A program made the translations under genes and the position numbers. 23,456 nt of DNA from Silene noctiflora (Eukaryota > Streptophyta > Magnoliopsida > Caryophyllales > Caryophyllaceae), in the NCBI GenBank assembly GCA_009801015.1, contig VHZZ01003962.1:85898-109353 (forward strand). The letters are read 5' to 3'. A model generated the notes under the pieces. That model did not search any database. It saw nothing but the letters and a program-made list of their open reading frames with translations, and was not told the origin of the DNA. Numbering within the stretch: the first letter of the stretch is position 1; every line of letters begins with the position of its first letter. Below, piece by piece: positions 10,601 through 20,533 of this stretch.

Positions 10601-11128
10601 AAAAATCGGAAAATTGTCCGCTTATGTTTTGAATATTTGGAGTTGTAAGCTAGATGTTGATGGTCCTCTCCCTTTTTTCTCTCATGTAGGAAACCGGCGA
10701 CAGTGGAGGAAATCCTCACCATTGAGATCAAACCAGGTTGGAAGAAAGGTACAAAAATTACATTTCCAGAAAAGGGTAATGAACAGCGTGGCATCATACC
10801 GTCCGACCTAGTCTTCATCATTGATGAGAAGCCTCATAGTGTATTTAAGAGGGACGCTAATGATCTTGTTGTCACTCAAAAAATTTCTCTTGTTGAATCC
10901 TTGACGGGGTATACCGCCCAGATAACAACTCTTGATGGTCGGGGTCTGACAGTACCCGTCAACTCAGTCATTAGTCCATCATACGAAGAGGTTGTTAAAG
11001 GAGAAGGCATGCCGATCCCCAAGGAACCCTCCAAAAAAGGAAACTTGAGAATTAAATTCAATATCAAGTTTCCAACTAGGCTTACTCCGGAGCAAAAATC
11101 AGGTATCAAGAGGTTGCTATCTTCGTAA
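7615..11128 (+). CDS. Type II (DNAJB-like) cytosolic J-protein, Hsp70 co-chaperone
   Basis: Exons 7615-7779, 8609-9045 and 10690-11128 join in phase to 346 residues, the usual length of this plant family. The ATG is followed by [12 protein letters not shown], the standard start. The J domain covers about residues 1-70 with HPD at 32-34, the tripeptide that triggers Hsp70 ATP hydrolysis. A Gly/Phe-rich stretch follows, including [12 protein letters not shown]. The C-terminal substrate-binding domains run from [18 protein letters not shown] through [17 protein letters not shown] and [19 protein letters not shown] to [14 protein letters not shown]. There is no CxxCxGxG zinc finger, so it is class B. 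There is no CaaX box, so it is probably soluble. The first intron falls after SEAYD. No frameshift or missing key residue is seen. It faces the Alfin-like gene tail to tail. Confidence 0.95.
8064..8338. mobile_element. Stowaway-like MITE(s) in J-protein intron 1
   Basis: The outer ends CTCCCTTGTCTCGGTTATTTG (left) and CTCCCTTCATCCCAATCATTTG (right, reverse complement) are each flanked by TA (8062-8063 and 8339-8340). Inside, a second pair of end-like sequences occurs: a right-type end at about 8125-8147 (GGTTGGGGCGGAGGTAG) and a left-type start near 8155 (TTTGTCTCGGTCACTTCTTG). This is either two adjacent short elements (about 85 and 185 bp) or one inserted at the end of the other. Confidence 0.6.
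9046..10689 (+). other. J-protein intron 2 (1.64 kb)
   Basis: It is bounded by GGTAATG at the donor and CTCATGTAG at the acceptor, with frame continuity Gly-Lys-Pro across the junction. I see no clear transposon ends or genes inside. Open frames at 9993-10208 and 10419-10811 show no family motifs. Confidence 0.7.
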
Positions 11129-11556
11129 TTCGCTGAGATGACATTAGGTTTATGTAACCTTTTTGTTTTTCCATCCTGCTGTTAGATTCTGCAAGGAACT
11201 CCCACATGAATAGCACATCTGCCTTAGTTCAGACATTTTATTAGATTACTTGACTACTATTTAGATTGTTTCTTCTCTATACGTTCTTGGTTCTTTCATT
11301 TTATTTGTGTACTATTTATGCTTTTATGTAAGGTTGGAAATTTAATATTCTCCATTAGTTTTGGATTGTGATTCAAGGACTCAATCGTGACTGTTTCCCG
11401 ATAAATGCACGATCCCGCCTTAAAATTGTTTTCATATGGTGTCCTTGGCCATATTTCTAACGCGTTGCCCAACAGTTTTCAATAAGTGTTGTATTTTTTT
11501 TACGGTTAATGTGATTGTGTACGTTTCGTCCAGCTGAAATAATTCTCTTTAGTTTA

Positions 11557-11653
11557 CTCTCTGTGTTGTTCATGTTTTTTGTTTACCTTTTTTATTCATT
11601 GTGTGAGCTTTTAATCAAAGGTAAACAAATGAATGATCGAGACACGGAGGTTG
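11557..11653. mobile_element. 97-bp Stowaway-like MITE
   Basis: The left end (CTCTCTGTGTTGTTCATG then TTTGTTTACC) and the right end (GGTAAACAAATGAATGATCG then GACACGGAGGTTG) are inverted repeats flanked by TA at 11555-11556 and 11654-11655. The TTTGTTTACC core is shared with the element in J-protein intron 1, so they are likely one family. Confidence 0.65.
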
Positions 11654-12525
11654 TATAAGTTAATTGTGTTCTTCATTGTGCAATTAATGAATGATACATA
11701 GGTCTGTTTTGCAAATTTGAAAGTCTAATAGTACCTACTTCCATATATGTTATTTGTTAGTTCACACGTTCCGAGTACGTTTATTCGAACCTCGTACATG
11801 CAATTTGTGAAGGAAAATGATGAGTAAATTAAAGAGTTTTGACTTGGCTAAAAGCTTTAAAATGAACTAGTCTAGTCTAACCCCAAATGTAAATTGCACG
11901 GGTTTATTTTTAAATAAAGCTAATATTCAATGTATGAAAAGATTACTTTATAAATTCAAAATAGATGTGCTCTGCTTTGTGTAAATTACAAAATTTTATA
12001 AAAACAAAATGCTGAAATATTCCCATTATTATTATATAACCAACTCATACTTAAAAAGCTTAATTGCCATCTTGGATTCTTGGTAAGGCGAGCGAAATGA
12101 GATATTACTCAAAGATATGAATTTTATTATATTTAATAAGTAATAACCTAATTATTTATAATGGATTCATAATAAATTTATTTGAAATCGTCTCTTAGCA
12201 GACTTTCTCTTCTTATATACTCCGTAACAATTCATGAGCATCTGGCAGTCTGGCACATTAGAATCAAGATTGGCAATTAAGCTTTGTACTATGTAATTAA
12301 TTGTAAACACATTATGGAACCACGGCAGTTAAATTACAAAAGAAAATAAAAAAATGGATAGAGCTGTAGCTGGCCTTGGTTAGCCTTTGAGGGGCCAGGA
12401 CAGCACCGAACAGCTAGGTCCATGATCATAAACCTGCTGACCCAACTCCTTAAGTATGGTCTAGCTAGATCATACGCATTAATATCACTTTTTCCAAGCA
12501 TTCAGCCACGATACAGAACAAATAA

Positions 12526-12540
12526 CGCTATAAATACCCC
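12526..12540 (+). promoter_or_regulatory. Orphan plus-strand TATA box
   Basis: CTATAAATACCCC is a near-ideal plant TATA box, with TATAAATA at 12529-12536. It points into the region antisense to the 3' end of the Alfin-like gene, where no coding frame follows. It could drive a non-coding or antisense transcript, or be chance in AT-rich DNA. Confidence 0.3.
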
Positions 12541-13013
12541 CTCACCTAATAAGAGTATAAGACCACCTCAATAGAGTTGCGACTGTATTAATTATACACC
12601 ATACTCCCAGTACAAGAAACACCAGGGATCTCAGGGGAAAACCTGGACAGTGGACACATACAAGCAAGCAGTGACTATATAAACAAAGATTAATCAAAAA
12701 CATACCAAGTACAATCTCAGCTCTTTAACATCAATGGTTGGCACTGCTATATTATGTCAGCCCAAAAAGTCTCTCATAACCAAGTTTTACACTAAAATAT
12801 TAAAAAAAAAAAATTAAGGAAAAAAAACTACTCATTACTGAAACTCATACCCCTACCATAAATTATGGCAGTTCCTAAAATAGTTTCTTATAGGGAAATT
12901 TGGGTAAATAACATACGATTTCACAATAATGCCTGTGTAAAACCGCCTTAGTATCTGTGATGTTAGCCACTGTCAAAGATAGGGATTTTCGATCACCGTG
13001 AAAGTGGCAAGGA

Positions 13014-13810
13014 TCAATGACTAGAACGGCCGGGCTTCTTAAGGCTGCAAGAAGGGCATTTGTATTGCTTAATGTTCTCAGCCTTGGCTGGAGTTATCTT
13101 CACACATTTGCCATGGAACCACTTCTCACAAATGTCACAACATATCCAAAACTCGTCAGCACTGTAATCCCCACCACAACTACCACACAATGTTTCTCCC
13201 TGTTCGTCTTCTTCGTCCTCGAACCCATCATCTCCCGGCTTTGGATTGCTTTTCACCTGTCCATCACTTGATCTCTGCACATTTCATGCAATTCCTTAGC
13301 CCCTCATGAGATGGTCTCTTGATAAGAATACCATGGACCCACTCATGTTGCCAAATAAACAGGGTAATTATCCGGTTCTCAATGAACTGATGAATATAGT
13401 GATAGAGGTATGAGTTAAATGGGCCAGTCACGCATGAATTAACACGAGACGTCTTTCAAAGACTAACTTTTAGTTCTTACTCCGCAAATCTCATCGCTTA
13501 GGTATTCTAACCAGTATTGCATGATTCACTGTTTATGGCAAGAGGAACAAGTCCTAGTTTGAAGAGTACTACCTACCCTGAATTGGGGAAAAACTATTCA
13601 AAAACTAAGTCTACACAAAGTCAACTCTAAAGTAGATACAGCTCCATGGTATTTGGTCAAAATTTCCAGACAATCAACTCTAAAGTAGATGCCGCTCCTG
13701 GTGTAGCTACTATTTGCTTAAGAATTCTCTGAGGTTGGTACAGAAACCATTTAAGAGGCAAACTAGCCTGTAATGAGTTTCCATAACTATGATATAATAC
13801 CACTTGCAAA

Positions 13811-13846
<36 letters not shown>

Positions 13847-16800
13847 GGAGTAATACAGAAATACAACAATCTGTACAATGTCATCTCCATGACTATCATT
13901 CAAATGAATGTTACCAGTTTGCTGATATTTGCATATTGTGGAAATAAGTTCAGTCTCTTGTACCTAAATGAAGTCCTGTGGTGGTCGTGCCGTTTTCAAC
14001 TTTCTGAAAACTAGGTGTACACAAAGTCACAAAGTATGGCAGAACTCCATATGAGCGTACTATTTTTTTGCCATTTATTCTTTTGAAAATTGTTCGTGTT
14101 AATAATTTAGAAGACAACAACATAACCCTGTGCCTCAAGGGCTCCTGCAAAAGGCAGGGTAAAAAAAGGCAATGCCCACGGCCTTACCTCTATATGTTAA
14201 CAACAGAGGTTAGAGGTTGTTTACGAATTACCCAATACGAAAATTGCGTAGATAATTGAGATGAAACACAAATGCACATGAATGGACCTATAATTCCTTG
14301 ATGATATTAGATGCATCCAAAACAATATGAATGAAGACAAGAAATCTCGATTACTGCTACTATTTGTCTCACCTTGGCACTACCACGGGATTTGCTACCA
14401 CTATCAACACTGGGCTTGTCCTTCAATGGCTTCTTCTCAGTTACAACTTCAAACACTGTGGGCAGTTCATTTATCATGCTAAATAACCGCTTCCTGGCAG
14501 AAAAATAATAAAATATATCAGTAGATGTCATCTTCAAAACAAGTTCTAGTGAGAGATGCAACAAAAAAGTTAGGATGCCTGTTCATCTTGTGAATTTGTC
14601 AGAGCATTCGCACTTAAATAATGTTAAATCGGCAGTTTAGTGTCGAGCTTTTCACAAGGACCATACCCTCCTCCTCCTCCCTTTAGCTGAACATGGGGGG
14701 TGGGGATAAAATCTATCATGGGCTAAAGTGGACACAAAATCAACCCGTGTACCACATACCAAGTGGAAGATTTTGAAAATCTTGGAAGACCATTCCCTTG
14801 CCCTCCTCCCTTTAGCTCAATTTTCTATTACAGCAAGTATCTATCATACTTCCTTACTTCCCTGTCATTACCTATCATTTGTTTTACCTCACTAGGGGGC
14901 TTTCTACTTTGACTTCAATGTCGAACTTTTCACAAGGTCAAGCCAGCTCATTTCCCAGTATTGCATGCCCATAAACCAAGTTCAAAGTGAAATATGACTT
15001 TTCCACGTCAAAACATAACTAATGAAGTAATGAACCTCCTCGCCCAAGATTTGAATTTGCACTGGCAGCCCAATTTCAAAATATCAACCATTTTATCACA
15101 TAATGTGTGCAAGATGTGGCAATCCTCCCTTTCCCCGGGATCTAAAACTTCAAACTCAGATACTTAGATTTTCAAACTAAATTTGGAAAGACATGTGAGG
15201 TCATGAGGATGATGACCAAATGAAGACACGGTGTGCTAAGGGATAAACAAATGACGACACAATGCCCTAAAGGATAACCAATATCTCTAGGATAACCAAT
15301 AGAGAGGAGGAATCGACAATAATAAATCCTACATAGTACATCCCAAATTGATAGATCATATTTCTAATTTGATTTAAGAGAAAATAATAGATCACTTAAA
15401 GAGCAGTAGGGAATCAAATCATTCAAATGTTAAGATTATCTCATTCATCCTGACTCTCACTAAAGAAGCACAGAAGCAAACTCAATGAGGTCAAAAGGGA
15501 GAGTTACAACAACATTAGAGCCTTAATCCCAAAATTATTTGGGATGGGCTGACATGAATCATCCTTTGAAACCATCACTGACCGGCTGCACAACTAGAAA
15601 TACAATGAGGCAAAAGGAAATAGGGAAAAGGGAAGGGGAACAGTGGTGGAGCTAGGGGGGGGGGGGGCTAGCAGGGGCGGCCGCCCCCCCTGGCGGTTGA
15701 GTTTTTCGAAGTTTTTAGTTAAATTTTTCGAATTTTTTCCGAGTGTCCCTTATATTATTAACCATCCGCCCCCCCTAAAAATTTTCGCCCCCCCTGAACT
15801 CAAATCCTGGCTCGCCACTGAAGGGGAACATGATTTTCTTTTTAAAAAAAAAGTCAATCTAACTCATGGGTATAAGGGTCATAAAATAAGAAAGGCACTT
15901 TTTTTCTTTTTATATATAGAAACTTATATACAAAGATATCATTTAATAGCAAGAATATTAAACTAAAAATTAATTAAGATTATAATAGTAAATTAATAAA
16001 TGAAAATACGTGTAAAGATGAGCCTAAATTAAGGATCAGGGTACTACTGATTTCCTTAAAGATGAGCCTAGATCAAGGATCAGGGTACTAGATTTCCTTA
16101 AAAGAGAGCCTAAATCAAGAGGGATCAACGAAGGACACAAGGAGAGGCCAAAAGAAATAGATCAGTGAGCTTGCAAAACCATTAATCTTCAACTTTCTCT
16201 GGCTTTTCTGCAAATATTCATCTCCTAACACTTTCTTAAAAGCTTTACTTTATGGTTCTTAATCTTAATTCCTTTCCCATGATTTCAAGTAAACAGTTTA
16301 TCACTACAGTTGACAGTGTTGAATGTCGTGTCTTCTCTTGCCATATCCCAGGCAGGTGTCGCGTCTGGTGTCATGTCGTGTCGACACTCGATACTGCACC
16401 TACCGAGTGTGTCAAAGCAACACAGCACATAATAAAAGAACTGGTAGAAACTATTATGAAAATCGTACAGTAGTGCGCCTCGCTAGCTGCACCTATCTAC
16501 AAGGCACATCGACGCGTTTTAGCTAGTGTCTCACTGAACTTTGGACTTGCGGTCAATTGCAGCGTTAAATGAAATGTATCTTACATATACAACTATTACT
16601 TGTCCGTCAGCTTGGAATTAAAGAATCTTAGCTCTAAGAGATCATTATGAATGCGGCTCTAAAAGGGCTTCCGAGTTCCTCAATACAAATAACTTTCTTG
16701 CTTACAGTAGTTGTTCCTCCTTTTCTCCTCTACAAGGATAGTTTTGTCCCCGACCCAGGTCAGCATTAACACAACTATATGACTTTATTTATCTGTTTTT

Positions 16801-19800
16801 CTACTGGAAGAGAACAGAAAACATACTAGTTTGCTAGTCGCTACATTGGTCCCACACTCCCATTTTGACACCAACAAACAGGAGAAGACCCTGACATCTC
16901 CCATTGACAGCTTCCAAGAAACCGCTGTAGGGAAAAGTCACACTTCTAGGCTTCTAGCAAGTAGCACCAAATCAAACTATCAAAGACATAGTCCCCACCT
17001 CCATAAAGTCCTAATTTGAGAAAATTACTCAAGTTTGTTGAAGCCAATATTTTTCATGAGGCGTAACTTTATCACAAACAACGTAGAAGCTAGTGCCATA
17101 TCCCTATAATGAAATCTTTATACTGTTTTTCTCAGTGGTGTCACACTGGATGCAACGCCAAGAAACAGAGTTGCTTCTATAAAAGTGCATCTCAATCCAG
17201 AGTAGTGGTTGATTTAATCAAGTCTCAAGAACAGAAAGAAAAGGACAAACAATGTCCAGTGACACCAAAGATCTTTAATAGGAAAAAAGAGGAATCTAAA
17301 CCATTTATAGAGTTTAAAGAACAATGAGATTTCCATCACCAGCCTGAAAGGTCAGTTCAGTAAAAGCATATTTCTAGTTACCACTCTTCTTCTAACACAA
17401 AAATCGGATAAAGCTGTTGTTACAATATTATAAAAACATTTTGAGTGAATTCTGGATATCTCTGAATGGGAAATGAATCTGTACCGATCAATTTATACTT
17501 ATTCTTTTAGAAAAAGAAAAAAGAAAAGATCAGAAGAGTTATTGGAAAAAAAATTATCAAAATGTGGAACATGACTAGATAATAAGGAATTAATACTTGG
17601 AAAAGTAATCACAATTTACCCCAAGTATGTTGCCCCAAGATAAAAGCAGCTAAAAGGTATGTCTCAATACGTAGCCAAGAGAATCCTGAATAAAAGCGGG
17701 AATTTGCTTCTAACCACAGGCAAAAAAGATGGGAGTAATAGACAAACCAATTTGCTTCTAACCACAGAAACCAAAGGATAGCGGGTCATAACATCAGGAG
17801 CAACTAGAGAAGACGTGGAAATGGTGACACGTATACCGAAAGATAAGGATTGAGAATCGGACAATTTTGGAAAAGGTATAACTTCGGTCAAACAGCTATA
17901 AAGAACAAAAGTTGCATCACCGATTAGAATAAAGAATTGACCTTCACTCGATATAGACAACAAACACACACAAGCTCACAAGCATTGTTTCATCAACACA
18001 GATGGGAATAGACCACAGTTATCTGAAAAACAAAATACAAATTAAAGGACAATAAAGATATACCTCTCATTGCGGTTAAGACGGGCACCAAAATAGAAAG
18101 CCACGGATAACAACCAACAGTCACTATGTACAGCAACCAGAGAGAGCCAATCCTTCCGATTCATTCCATCTCTTGCAAAATTGATCCCCAAAGCAGGCTC
18201 TGGAAGCTCGGGCGGGACTTCCTCCGCGGGAAGATTAACTTCCCAAGTTTCATTTGGAAGCCCATACAAGCACAAATTCTCCTTCTCTAATTGCCATTGG
18301 AGACACAAACACATAAGTGAAGTAGAGAGAAGCAAGAGAATTCGTATCATTCAGATTATCAAAATTCGGATACCATAATCAACTAATCGCATCATGTAGT
18401 CATAGTTAAGACCCTTTACAATTGTAGCCTGCCATAATCAGCTTATTACGTTTGGTTTAGTTCACACAAAAACGTGTTGCTAAAGCTCATGCCTAGCATC
18501 TTCATTAATAAGTAGTTGATGAGGATGTTACTTAGACTTCTCACATCCTATAAGCCATACGACAATTAGCAAAGACACAGAGGGGAGGCTCACATGACAA
18601 AAGTAACGAGACAAGTATGCAAAAATATTTTGTATAAATACTGATGAGTTAAAACGTCATCCTCAAACATGTTCTCACCTCACTTGAAAAACTCTTGACC
18701 ATTTCAAATTTTATAGTAAATTTGTTGTTTGAAGAAGAGTCCCAGTACCCGTTTATTCATTCCTTGAGAGAGGCCATGTTCAAAGATTGAGTCGTGGAGT
18801 GTGTGAGTTACATAGTTGATGAGAGTAGTCAAATTAGCCATACAATCTAGTGACTTACGAACAACTAGTGATATTCATGTCAGACTCGTAAATGGCTTAA
18901 ATGAGGAAGGAACTGTTTGCTCAGGCAAAAGGACCCAAATTAGCCTGACAACTCAACATGCAACACGTAAAAAAATGCTAATCAATATGGGTAAGAAGAC
19001 AAGCATTTAAATGGGGGTCAGAGTCTCAGAGACACTCAGCAGTGCTCAACAAACCCTTTAATTGTACTATGGGACACATATAAAAAGAACAGGGTGACAA
19101 GTCAAGCTTGATCATGTCTAATGGGAAGCAAACAAGCCAGTGACTGGCTAGGAAATCTAGGGGTCACACAAGACCAAAGGATGATAACTCTCAAATACAC
19201 AGCTTCTGAGTTTCGCACAATTCCCCTGAGAAGACGCCTTAACGGTCTATCGGCCAAGTTTAGTTAGTGAAGAGCAATAAGAGCTAGGCCACTCGTCCGG
19301 ACCCAAAAAAAAATTTGGCATAATTGGAAGGACAAAAGGCGAACTTTTACCAAAGTTTATCCTTCTTGTAAGTCCATTAAAAAAATTATTCTTTTATTTC
19401 TTTCGGATTCGATTAGCTAGGAAGATGGAAATTCGAGCTAACCATTATAATAACCGAGATCGAAGAGCTCCAAATTCACAGCTCGAGAGCCAACAAGTAA
19501 CACAAAACATAACCTAAACAAACGCACAAAAATGAAACACAAGTACCTCTAAAAGCTATCAAAACTAAAATAACTGGTAAATCGAAAAAACCATTTCAAA
19601 ATGCATAATTTACTCCAACCATATTCTTTTCCAAATAAAATACAATAAAATAAACAAACAATTACAGGAACAATAAGAGTACAAAGTTGAACATACCTGG
19701 ATCGCAGAGACCGTAGAATTCGTCAACATCTACAAAAATAAATTAAAAATAAATAAAAATAAATGGAAGAAACCCAGATCAGAAAAAACAGTTAGAAAAA

Positions 19801-19961
19801 AAACCCAAAAATTAAAAATAAAAATAATTAAAAATAAAAAAAGAAAAGTAAAGAGGGGGGGAATGGAAAATACCAGAAGAGAGAGCACGGACAATAGCAG
19901 AACGACGAGAACTGAAATCCTTGAAGATCTCTTCAACACTTCTCGGATTTGACGAAGACAT
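13014..19961 (-). CDS. Alfin-like PHD finger protein (H3K4me3 reader)
   Basis: Minus-strand exons are 19874-19961 (start ATG), 19697-19729, 18064-18286, 14373-14493 and 13014-13274. They total 726 nt and encode 241 residues, in line with the family (about 240-260). The N-terminal Alfin domain (about residues 1-135) starts [16 protein letters not shown] and includes [20 protein letters not shown] and [21 protein letters not shown] Lys/Ser linker (residues about 136-183) ends in an acidic run ([10 protein letters not shown]). The PHD finger has ligands C185, C188, C201, C204, H209, C212, C228 and C231, with Trp198 and Trp207. Family members bind trimethylated H3K4 in the nucleus and take part in chromatin-based repression and stress responses; that role is inferred. 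The tail KKPGRSSH differs from the basic tail I recall in Arabidopsis. The minus-strand TATA-like sequence at 20118-20126 would give a leader of about 130 nt. All splice phases fit, and no lesion is seen. Confidence 0.93.
13814..13845. repeat. (TA)16 microsatellite
   Basis: An uninterrupted TA run of 32 nt lies in intron 4 of the Alfin-like gene. It is followed by CGGAGTA, a motif common at MITE ends, so it may mark an old insertion footprint. Confidence 0.9.
14112..14241 (-). mobile_element. SINE, minus strand, in Alfin-like intron 4
   Basis: Read on the minus strand it has TTGGGTAATTC, AACAACCTCT, GAGGTAAGGCCGTGGGCATT, the hairpin CTGCCTTTTGCAGGAGCC, and an end of GTTATGTTGTTGTC. These blocks match the SINE at 2471-2606 in the same order. 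The copy has diverged in the middle. Confidence 0.6.
15506..15573 (-). mobile_element. SINE 3' fragment
   Basis: On the minus strand this reads GATTCATGTCAGCCCATCCC, then AAATAATTTTGGGATTAAGG, then an end of GTTGTTGT. That block is a familiar 3' portion of a widespread plant SINE, of a different type from the other two copies. The 5' part is not recognised. Confidence 0.45.
15633..15828. mobile_element. 180-bp hAT-type MITE with perfect 8-bp target duplication
   Basis: The element runs 15641-15820. The left end CAGTGGTGGAGCTAGG and the right end, reversed, CAGTGGCGAGCCAGG are the classic plant hAT terminal repeats. The direct repeat AAGGGGAA flanks both sides exactly (15633-15640 and 15821-15828). 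The interior has G and C runs and no real gene; the open frame crossing it is chance. Confidence 0.9.
16014..16120. repeat. ~43-bp tandem repeat, 2.5 copies
   Basis: Copies at 16014-16057 and 16058-16099, with a partial third to about 16120. Each starts AAAGATGAGCCTA or close to it, contains AAGGATCAGGGTACTA, and ends GATTTCCTT. The second copy lacks two bases. Confidence 0.75.
18287..19696 (-). other. Alfin-like gene intron 2
   Basis: The donor CCAG/GTATG is at 19697/19696 and the acceptor is TTGCCATTGG-side AATTAG before 18286. I see no clear transposon. Open frames here lack family motifs. Confidence 0.75.
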
Positions 19962-20177
19962 TTCCTTTTTTACTTGTTTTTACTTAGTTTTGTATTTGTT
20001 TACTTGACATTCAGGGTAAAAATGAAGAGAGTTGGGTGAGAGTGTGTTGAGCTATATTGTTTGTCGCTTCAGATTAAAAGAGGAGAAATATTGCGGTGAG
20101 ATCGACAAAGCAGAAGATATATAAATAAACAGAGAAACTGCAACTTGAAGAGGTTGTCAACACACATTACTATCACT
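19962..20177 (-). promoter_or_regulatory. Promoter and 5' leader of the Alfin-like gene
   Basis: Read on the minus strand, a TTTATATATC box (about 20117-20128) precedes a CT-rich leader (TCTCCTCTTTT, ACTCTCACCCAACTCTC) and the ATG at 19961. A hAT-like element begins 224 bp upstream of the ATG, so it lies just behind the core promoter. Confidence 0.45.
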
Positions 20178-20412
20178 CTCATAAGTAGAGGTGGCAAACG
20201 GGTCAGTCGGGTCGGTTATGGGTCAGGTCATATCGGGTTAGTATATCTTTTCGGGTAAAGTCGGGTCGTGTCTGGGTCGGATTCAGGTCACTGATTATCG
20301 AGTCGTCATCGGGTGGGGTCAGGTCGGTTTCGGATCACAAAATTCTCGGGTCCTATCGGGTCGGGTTTGCTCGGGTTCGGGTCGGGTCAGACTTGTCAGC
20401 TCTACTAATAAG
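20178..20412. mobile_element. 219-bp hAT-like MITE made of GGGTC words
   Basis: The element runs 20186-20404. Ends are TAGAGGTGGCAA (left) and, reversed, TAGAGCTGACAA (right). Flanks CTCATAAG (20178-20185) and CTAATAAG (20405-20412) match at 7 of 8 positions, an 8-bp duplication typical of hAT. The interior is a near-continuous run of GGGTCGGGT, GGTCAGGTC and TCGGGTTCGGG words on the plus strand. Confidence 0.7.
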
Positions 20413-20533
20413 TCTCTTTTGTGACGGATCAAGCGATGGGTCAAGTACTATTTATGTGGATAGATAAGATAAAACAAATTGTTACTCCTTAAACACTCTG
20501 TTTTTTTTCCTATATACTCACATTAATAGTACT

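Larger units (their letters stand above)
11129..13013. other. Convergent intergenic spacer
   Basis: It holds the 3' UTRs of two tail-to-tail genes, a short MITE (11557-11653), and an orphan TATA box at 12529. The rest is AT-rich and shows no coding pattern. The plus-strand TATA has no protein-coding frame after it. Confidence 0.55.
13275..14372 (-). other. Alfin-like gene intron 4
   Basis: The donor is AAG/GTGAG at 14373/14372 and the acceptor GTGCAG before 13274. It carries a microsatellite at 13814 and a SINE at 14112. No other gene is visible. Confidence 0.75.
14494..18063 (-). other. Alfin-like gene intron 3 (3.57 kb)
   Basis: The donor follows AATGAGAG at 18064. The acceptor TGCCAG precedes 14493, and the split Arg codon joins GARLNRNE to [11 protein letters not shown]. 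It contains a SINE fragment, a hAT MITE, tandem repeats and duplicated phrases such as CGAGCTTTTCACAAGG / CGAACTTTTCACAAGG (about 14645 and 14922) and AATTTGCTTCTAACCACAG (about 17700 and 17752). The short open frames show no family signal. Confidence 0.75.

Noticed and set aside
15643-15966. 107-codon open frame with Gly/Pro-rich start
   Set aside because: It begins inside the hAT MITE and runs out of it through a target duplication; chance frame.
16320-16425. GTGTCG-rich stretch resembling part of a known repeat family
   Set aside because: I have a sense of similar repeats in plants but could not define ends or a class from sequence alone.
17664-17969. 101-codon minus-strand frame within the Alfin-like intron 3
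   Set aside because: No motif or family resemblance, no splice context joining it to flanking exons; treated as chance.
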